From the NCBI GenBank assembly GCA_934271525.1, contig CAKQRL010000001.1, forward strand, positions 186,001 to 250,000: a stretch of DNA of 64,000 bases, read 5' to 3'. The notes beneath the pieces are model-generated. The model made no database searches. It was not told the origin of the DNA and was given only the letters and a program-made list of their open reading frames with translations. Both the position numbers and the translations under genes were made by a program. Origin of the DNA: an uncultured Rhodocyclaceae bacterium (GTDB lineage: Bacteria; Pseudomonadota; Gammaproteobacteria; Burkholderiales; Rhodocyclaceae). Below, piece by piece: positions 59,653 through 64,000 of the stretch (position 1 is the stretch's first letter; each line of letters begins with the position of its first letter).

Positions 59653-59758
59653 AAAAGAAAGTTTGTGAATGGTTTTGCCACACCACGCAGGCAAAGTTTT
59701 ACACCCAAAAATCATCAAAGATTTGTTTAATGTGTTGGAGCGTGCAAGGTTTTTGTAA
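59623..59758 (+). pseudogene. Remnant of a hicA toxin gene
   Basis: The fragment starts with the HicA-like G-S-H-R-I-Y codons now fused to hicB. After a frame change it continues at 59669 as V-L-P-H-H-A-G-K-V-L-H-P-K-I-I-K-D-L, which resembles the HicA C-terminal V-P-x-H-x-x-K-x-L-x-x-x-x-x-K-x-I. The toxin N-terminus is absent. Confidence 0.5.
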
Positions 59759-59762
59759 AATT

Positions 59763-59810
59763 CCACGGTAAACCGATGTTTTTTTCAAAAAAATAATGCG
59801 TTTACCGTGG
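59763..59810. repeat. CCACGG element, 48 bp
   Basis: CCACGGTAAAC and GTTTACCGTGG around a T7-C-A7 core. It lies between the hicA remnant and the next antitoxin gene. Confidence 0.92.
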
Positions 59811-59858
59811 AAAATCGCTATTAAAATGAAAAAGTTTTAAAGAAAAAGGAGCGTAAAA

Positions 59859-60116
59859 ATGTCCGCCGTTTTAAAACCTGTGGAAGAGCCGACTGATGAA
59901 ATAACCATTCGCATTGCCAAAAAAATCAGCAATGCTTATGCCCGTTATGCCGACATTTTGAATATGCCCAAGGAAGAGTTGCTCGCCCGAGCGTTGGACG
60001 CTTTTGTGGAAGAAATGCACGATGCGGCGGCAATTTTGGAAGCCCGCAAAGCCACCGCCGCAGGCGAGAGAACTTACACTTGGGAAGAAGTGCAAAGAGA
60101 AAATGGGCTCATATAA
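59859..60116 (+). CDS. Putative antitoxin paired with a truncated RelE-like toxin
   Basis: An 85-residue protein with a ribbon-helix-helix-like N-terminus (ITIRIAKKISNAYARYADILNMPKEELLARALDAFVEEM) and a toxin-binding-type tail (TYTWEEVQRENGL). AAAAAGGAG precedes the ATG. It overlaps the toxin fragment by 14 nt. Confidence 0.7.
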   Translation: MSAVLKPVEEPTDEITIRIAKKISNAYARYADILNMPKEELLARALDAFVEEMHDAAAILEARKATAAGERTYTWEEVQRENGLI

Positions 60117-60228
60117 AATCACCTACACGCCACACGCCCGCAAGCAATTCAAAAGTTTGGATAAATCGGTGCAACGCCGCATTCAAAAATTTTTAAGCGA
60201 AGTGGCAGCGCTTGGTGAAATTTATTAA
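60103..60228 (+). pseudogene. Truncated RelE/ParE-type toxin
   Basis: Only 41 residues: GSYKITYTPHARKQFKSLDK and VQRRIQKFLSEV match the first half of RelE toxins (normally 85-95 residues). A TAA follows and no second half is seen downstream. The toxin is probably inactive, leaving an orphan antitoxin. Confidence 0.65.
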
Positions 60229-60252
60229 ACAATTTTTAAGAAAGATAACATT

Positions 60253-60714
60253 GTGAGCATTCCATTTTTCCAACCAAAAATTTTGAATAAAGCGTGGGTT
60301 TTGTCTGGTGTTTTGTGGCGAGATGATTTTACAGACGAAGCACGTCAAGGCGCCATTAATGCGGTTAAAGGCAAATATTTTGAATTGTGGGGTGCGGAAT
60401 TTTTAAAAGATGTGTTGCCTTGTGGTTATTCTGCGGAATTAGCCGATTCCAAAGTTCAAAAAGGTTGGGATTTAAAGATTTTGAACGCCCACAAGAAAGC
60501 GACAGATTTTTTGCAAGCCAAGGCAACATCTTGCACGGCGTATGTTTATGAATCGCTTGTGCGTTATCCGCAATTTCGGGTTTTGACCACCCACGAAGTG
60601 GCGAAAAAAATGCGCCCTAAAAAGTTTAATAAAACGGAATTTGTTTGGGATTCTGGAATGTTAAACACCGATTTGGGCGAGTGGATTGCAGAAGAATTTT
60701 CTAAAAAATACTAA
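60253..60714 (+). CDS. Orphan protein, possible PD-(D/E)XK nuclease fold
   Basis: A 153-residue protein with a GTG start and no recognised family. The pattern GKYFELWGAEFLKD, then GWDLKI and DFLQAKAT, recalls the E...D...Q-x-K order of restriction-like folds; this is an inference from motif spacing only. It sits next to decayed toxin-antitoxin genes, in what looks like an accessory insertion between flagellar genes. Confidence 0.6.
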   Translation: MSIPFFQPKILNKAWVLSGVLWRDDFTDEARQGAINAVKGKYFELWGAEFLKDVLPCGYSAELADSKVQKGWDLKILNAHKKATDFLQAKATSCTAYVYESLVRYPQFRVLTTHEVAKKMRPKKFNKTEFVWDSGMLNTDLGEWIAEEFSKKY

Positions 60715-60739
60715 TTTGTTTTTTAATTTTTAATTTTTT

Positions 60740-60828
60740 CCACGGTAAACAAAAAGTTTTTTTGAATTTTTTTTTTGATTGTTTAAGGCGCCAAGCCGAC
60801 TTTTAAAAAAAATCTGCGTTTACCGTGG
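60740..60828. repeat. CCACGG element, expanded to 89 bp
   Basis: CCACGGTAAAC with a T-rich core and GTTTACCGTGG 67 bases later. About 40 unrelated bases (around GGCGCCAAGCCGAC) seem inserted between two half elements. Confidence 0.8.
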
Positions 60829-60873
60829 ATTTTTATTTTAAAATTTTCCACAATTTTTGAGCTTGGGGGCGCT

Positions 60874-61572
60874 ATGAAAGAAAGAATTTTGCTGGTGGAA
60901 GACGATGAACGCTTGGCTTCAATCACAGCGGAATATTTAACCAAAAATAATTTTGACGTGAAAATTGAAGGCCGTGGTGATGCAGCCGAAGAACGCATTG
61001 TGCGCGAAGCGCCTGATTTGGTGATTTTGGATGTGATGTTGCCCGGCAAAGATGGCTTTGAAGTTTGCAAAGCCGTGCGTGATAAATACGCCGGCATCAT
61101 CTTAATGCTGACCGCGCGCGATGAAGATTATGACCAAATTTTGGGTTTGGAATTGGGCGCTGATGATTACATTGCTAAGCCCGCGCAGCCGCGCGTTTTA
61201 TTAGCCCGAATCAAAGCCTTGTTGCGCCGCAACCATGCAAGCGATTGGGCAACGGATGCCGAAACCTTGCAATTTGGCGCTTTTAAAATCAGCCAGCAGA
61301 CGCGAAGCGCCACTTTGAACCAAGAAAATATTGATTTGACCACGGCGGAATTTGATTTGTTGTGGTTAATGGCAACGCATGCGGGCAGTGTTTTGTCGCG
61401 CGATGATTTGTTGCAAGAGTTGCGCGGCATTGGTTTTGATGGTTTGGATCGCTCAATTGATGCGCGAATTTCACGCTTGCGCCGCAAGTTAAATGATGAC
61501 CCGGACAATCCCAAACGCATCAAAACCGTGCGCGGCAAGGGTTATTTGTTCAGCAAATATGATTGGGATTAA
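60874..61572 (+). CDS. OmpR-family response regulator (RstA-like)
   Basis: A receiver domain (acidic EDDE, phospho-acceptor Asp in LVILDVMLPGKDGFE, Lys in IAKPAQPR) is joined to a winged-helix DNA-binding domain (LTTAEFDLLWLMATHAG and RSIDARISRLRRKL). The A-K-P-A-Q-P-R-V-L-L-A-R-I linker recalls RstA. 232 residues. It overlaps the histidine kinase gene by 14 nt. Signal and targets unknown. Confidence 0.93.
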   Translation: MKERILLVEDDERLASITAEYLTKNNFDVKIEGRGDAAEERIVREAPDLVILDVMLPGKDGFEVCKAVRDKYAGIILMLTARDEDYDQILGLELGADDYIAKPAQPRVLLARIKALLRRNHASDWATDAETLQFGAFKISQQTRSATLNQENIDLTTAEFDLLWLMATHAGSVLSRDDLLQELRGIGFDGLDRSIDARISRLRRKLNDDPDNPKRIKTVRGKGYLFSKYDWD

Positions 61573-62947
61573 ACCTTTTGTGCGTTTATTTCAACGGCAG
61601 CGCCGTGGACCATATCGCTTATTGCGGCTTTTTTTGAATTTTTATGTGATTTTCATCGGCGCTTTTGTGGCGATTGCATTTAGCGCCGATTATGTGATTA
61701 GTCGCGCGCAACACGAGCGCATTGAAGAATACGCGCGCCGTTTTATGCAAGGCACCATTACGATGATAACAACCGATTTGGATCGTTATCCCGTTGTGCT
61801 TTGGAGCATTCGTCTGCAACAATTACAAGCGCATTTTTCTTACCGCCTGCGTATTTTTAAGCGTGAAGAAATCGCGCAACTCTTGCCACAAGTGCGTGAT
61901 TTGGATGCCTTGGATGAAGGCGACATTGTGGTGAATTTTCCTGCCAAAATGATGTATCAGCGGCTTGGCAACACGCCTTTTATTTTGGCTATTGGCCCGT
62001 TTTCAAAAGATTTGCAAAGTCCAGAAGATAGCGCCTCTTTGCCTTTGGAAGCGCGAATGCGGCTTTTGACGTGGTCGCTAATGGCGTTTTTGTTTGCGGT
62101 GGTTTTGTATTTTTGGCTGCGCCCCATTGTGCGCGATTTGGAAAATATGCGCCAAGCCGCCGCCCTTTTTGGCACGCAACGCCGCGACATTCACACGCGG
62201 GTGAAAACAAATTTGTTTGCGCCGTTGTCTATTGCTTTTAATTCAATGATTCGCCGCATTGATGAGCTTTTGCAAACGCACAAGGAATTAACCAGCAGCA
62301 TCTCGCACGAGTTAAGAACGCCGATGGCGCGCATTCGCTTTGCTTTGGAAATGTTGGGGGATAATCCAACAAAAGAAGAATCGCAGCGTTTTATCAACGA
62401 CATTGCGCGGGATTTGGACGAACTGGATACCTTAATTGATGCGAATTTAACCTATTCCCGCATGGAGCGCGGCACCATTCAAGCACATTTTGAGCCAACG
62501 CCGTTGGCAACTTGGTTAACAAACGAAGTAGAAAAGTTGCGCGTGTTGGCGCACACTTTGGATTTTAAATTTGTGAATCACGTGGATTCAGGCGTTTTGG
62601 CTGATTTGGATTTGAAGTTGATTCCATACGCCATTCGCAATTTATTGCGCAATGCTTTTAAATACGCCAAATCGCAAGTTTTGGCAGAGTGCCGCATTGA
62701 AAATGACGAAGTGGTTTTTTCAGTGGATGATGACGGCATTGGCATTGCGCAGGCGGACAGAGAAAAAATTTTTGCGCCTTTCACACGTTTGGACCGCTCG
62801 CGCGACCGCGCCACGGGCGGCTATGGCTTGGGTTTGGCAATTACCAAACGCGCGGTGTATCAACACGCAGGCGCCGTTTTGGTAGAAGAATCACCATTGG
62901 GCGGCGCACGCTTTGTGTTGCGCTGGCCTTTGCATTTAAAAAAATAA
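61559..62947 (+). CDS. Sensor histidine kinase (RstB-like)
   Basis: A 462-residue membrane kinase: helix about 20-40, periplasmic sensor about 45-170, second helix near 180-200, HAMP, H-box SISHELRTPMARIRF, N-box IRNLLRNAFKYAK, G1 DDDGIGIA and G2 GGYGLGLAI. ATG 61559 is chosen because it gives a normal N-terminus and overlaps the regulator stop. It phosphorylates the adjacent regulator. Confidence 0.94.
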   Translation: MIGIKPFVRLFQRQRRGPYRLLRLFLNFYVIFIGAFVAIAFSADYVISRAQHERIEEYARRFMQGTITMITTDLDRYPVVLWSIRLQQLQAHFSYRLRIFKREEIAQLLPQVRDLDALDEGDIVVNFPAKMMYQRLGNTPFILAIGPFSKDLQSPEDSASLPLEARMRLLTWSLMAFLFAVVLYFWLRPIVRDLENMRQAAALFGTQRRDIHTRVKTNLFAPLSIAFNSMIRRIDELLQTHKELTSSISHELRTPMARIRFALEMLGDNPTKEESQRFINDIARDLDELDTLIDANLTYSRMERGTIQAHFEPTPLATWLTNEVEKLRVLAHTLDFKFVNHVDSGVLADLDLKLIPYAIRNLLRNAFKYAKSQVLAECRIENDEVVFSVDDDGIGIAQADREKIFAPFTRLDRSRDRATGGYGLGLAITKRAVYQHAGAVLVEESPLGGARFVLRWPLHLKK

Positions 62948-62958
62948 AAAATAAAAAT

Positions 62959-63007
62959 CCACGGTAAACCTTTAAAAATTTTCAAAAAAAATCGCCGTTT
63001 ACCGTGG
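62959..63007. repeat. CCACGG element, canonical 49 bp
   Basis: Perfect arms with core CTTTAAAAATTTTCAAAAAA, between the kinase gene and the flgK promoters. Confidence 0.93.
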
Positions 63008-63036
63008 AAAATCGTTAAAAAACAATGTTTTATGGC

Positions 63037-63052
63037 GGGCACGCTTTTTGCA
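63037..63052 (+). promoter_or_regulatory. Sigma-54-like promoter of flgK
   Basis: GGGCAC, five bases (GCTTT), TTGCA: one mismatch in the -24 box, correct spacing. Confidence 0.6.
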
Positions 63053-63068
63053 TTTTAAAGGGCGCAGT

Positions 63069-63096
63069 TGAAGTTTTTCAACTTTTTGGTCGTAAA
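63069..63096 (+). promoter_or_regulatory. Possible sigma-28 promoter of flgK
   Basis: TGAAGTTT, 12 bp, GTCGTAAA. It resembles the fliC site, but the spacer is one base longer. Confidence 0.35.
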
Positions 63097-63117
63097 AAGT
63101 AAAAAGTGAGGACGAAA

Positions 63118-64000
63118 ATGAGCATTGGTTTTTTGAACATTGGGATGACGGGCATTCATGCGGCGGCAATGGGTTTGAACACCACAAGCCACAACATTTC
63201 AAATGCCAACACCGCAGGTTATTCCCGCCAAAGCACAAGACAAGCCGCCGTGAATGCGCATTTCACGGGCAATGGTGCGCTCGGGCAAGGCACGGAAGTA
63301 ACCACCGTTAAGCGTGCTTATGACCAATTCGTCAATCGCCAGCTCAACACGGCGCAAACAACGCATAGTTATTACAAAGCCTACAATTACGAAGTCTCGC
63401 AAATTGATAATCTTTTAGCGGATGAAACATCAGGGCTTGCCAATGTTTTGGAAAAATTCTTTGCCAGCGTGCAAGATTTGGCCAACAACCCTGCGGAGAC
63501 GGCAAGTCGCCAAGCGATGGTTTCTTCCGCGCAAACAATGGTGTCGCAATACCAAATTTTGCAAGCGCGGGTGGATGAATTAAACGAAGAGGTCAATGGC
63601 AAAATTGAAGTGGCTGTCTCTGAGATTAATTCCATTACCGACCAAATCGCATCGGTTTCGCGCAAAATCCATTTAACCGAAGCTGCTTATGGCCAACCCG
63701 CCAACGATTTGCGCGACCAACGCGATGCCTTGGTGCGTGATTTGAACAAGATCATCAACGTGACGACAGTAAACGGCGCAGACGGCTCGTTTAACGTTTT
63801 TATGGGCAGTGGCCAACGCTTGGTTTCATCCTTTGGGGAAGTAACCAAACTCACAGCCACGCGCAGTGAAGAAAACACACAACGCGTGGTCATCGGTTTG
63901 GAAACTGTAAACGGCGGCAGTATGACTTTGCCCGAACGCTTGATTTCAGGCGGCGAGTTGGGCGGGTTGTTGGATTTTCGCTCAGAAACGATGGATACCA
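63118..64000 (+). CDS. flgK: Flagellar hook-associated protein FlgK, cut by window edge
   Basis: FlgK (HAP1) joins hook and filament. The 294 visible residues start MSIGFLNIGMTGIHAAAMGL and have the rod/hook family block TTSHNISNANTAGYSRQ. The helical LADETSGLANVLEKFF and LRDQRDALVRDL segments are typical. GAGG lies upstream of the ATG. Confidence 0.96.
   Translation, partial: MSIGFLNIGMTGIHAAAMGLNTTSHNISNANTAGYSRQSTRQAAVNAHFTGNGALGQGTEVTTVKRAYDQFVNRQLNTAQTTHSYYKAYNYEVSQIDNLLADETSGLANVLEKFFASVQDLANNPAETASRQAMVSSAQTMVSQYQILQARVDELNEEVNGKIEVAVSEINSITDQIASVSRKIHLTEAAYGQPANDLRDQRDALVRDLNKIINVTTVNGADGSFNVFMGSGQRLVSSFGEVTKLTATRSEENTQRVVIGLETVNGGSMTLPERLISGGELGGLLDFRSETMDT

Overview
The window reads as a chromosome segment of a motile, PHA-storing Gram-negative bacterium, most likely a betaproteobacterium (Burkholderiales-like). 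The clues are the hisBHAFIE-hinT-tatABC run, a single LolC/LolD pair, a class I PHA synthase with phasin, CheZ plus two CheV proteins, YciO beside a small M50 protease, KdsB and Lgt. A, T and Lys-rich codons are common. Genus cannot be set from the sequence. No rRNA, tRNA, phage or insertion sequence was recognised.

Layout. 1-8.5 kb (minus): era (cut by the edge), a CheX-like protein, a dynamin-like GTPase, tatCBA, hinT and hisE-I-F-A-H-B. 8.5-15.6 kb (minus): a complete System I cytochrome c maturation set, ccmI to ccmA, then yicC. 16.6-20.5 kb (plus): Ser/Thr kinase, PP2C phosphatase, lolC, lolD. 20.6-25.6 kb (minus): cheV-cheV-cheY-cheZ-cheA. 25.8-31.1 kb (minus): thiolase, CobD/AmpE-like protein, M50 protease, yciO, M20 amidohydrolase, SRPBCC protein. 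31.1-36.3 kb (plus): pseudouridine synthase, oxyR, purC, guaA and an FkbM-type methyltransferase behind an (AG)16 tract. 36.4-49.5 kb: hxlR-like gene, cupin, small ORF, phaC, ZIP transporter, kdsB, two related exported proteins, thiC, hrpA, an unknown gene and lgt. 49.6-54.9 kb (plus): ilvD, cytochrome c, sirtuin, phasin, an unknown gene and a RelE-type toxin pair. 55-64 kb (plus): fliC, flaG, fliD, fliS, decayed toxin-antitoxin genes, an orphan gene, an RstAB-like two-component system and flgK (cut by the edge).

The most striking feature is a dispersed 11-bp sequence, CCACGGT(A/C)AAC, and its complement. I find about 59 arms in 64 kb. Twenty loci carry two facing arms, and ten of those are exactly 49 bp long with an A/T-tract core. 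The arms sit in most intergenic gaps. They also supply stop codons (ccmI, kdsB), a C-terminal tail (M20 gene) and GTG starts (lolC, hrpA), and lie in frame inside ccmF, cheZ, an rsuA-like gene, hrpA and lgt, where they encode a recurring T-V-E peptide. I know of no described family with this sequence; it could be a REP/MITE-like element or an uptake-signal-like repeat.

Other points of interest: the AG tract is a probable phase-variation switch; a TTGCACTGCA operator is shared by phaC and phasin; an intrinsic terminator holds the fliS ribosome-binding site; the flagellin contains three cysteines; sigma-54 and sigma-28 promoters precede fliC.
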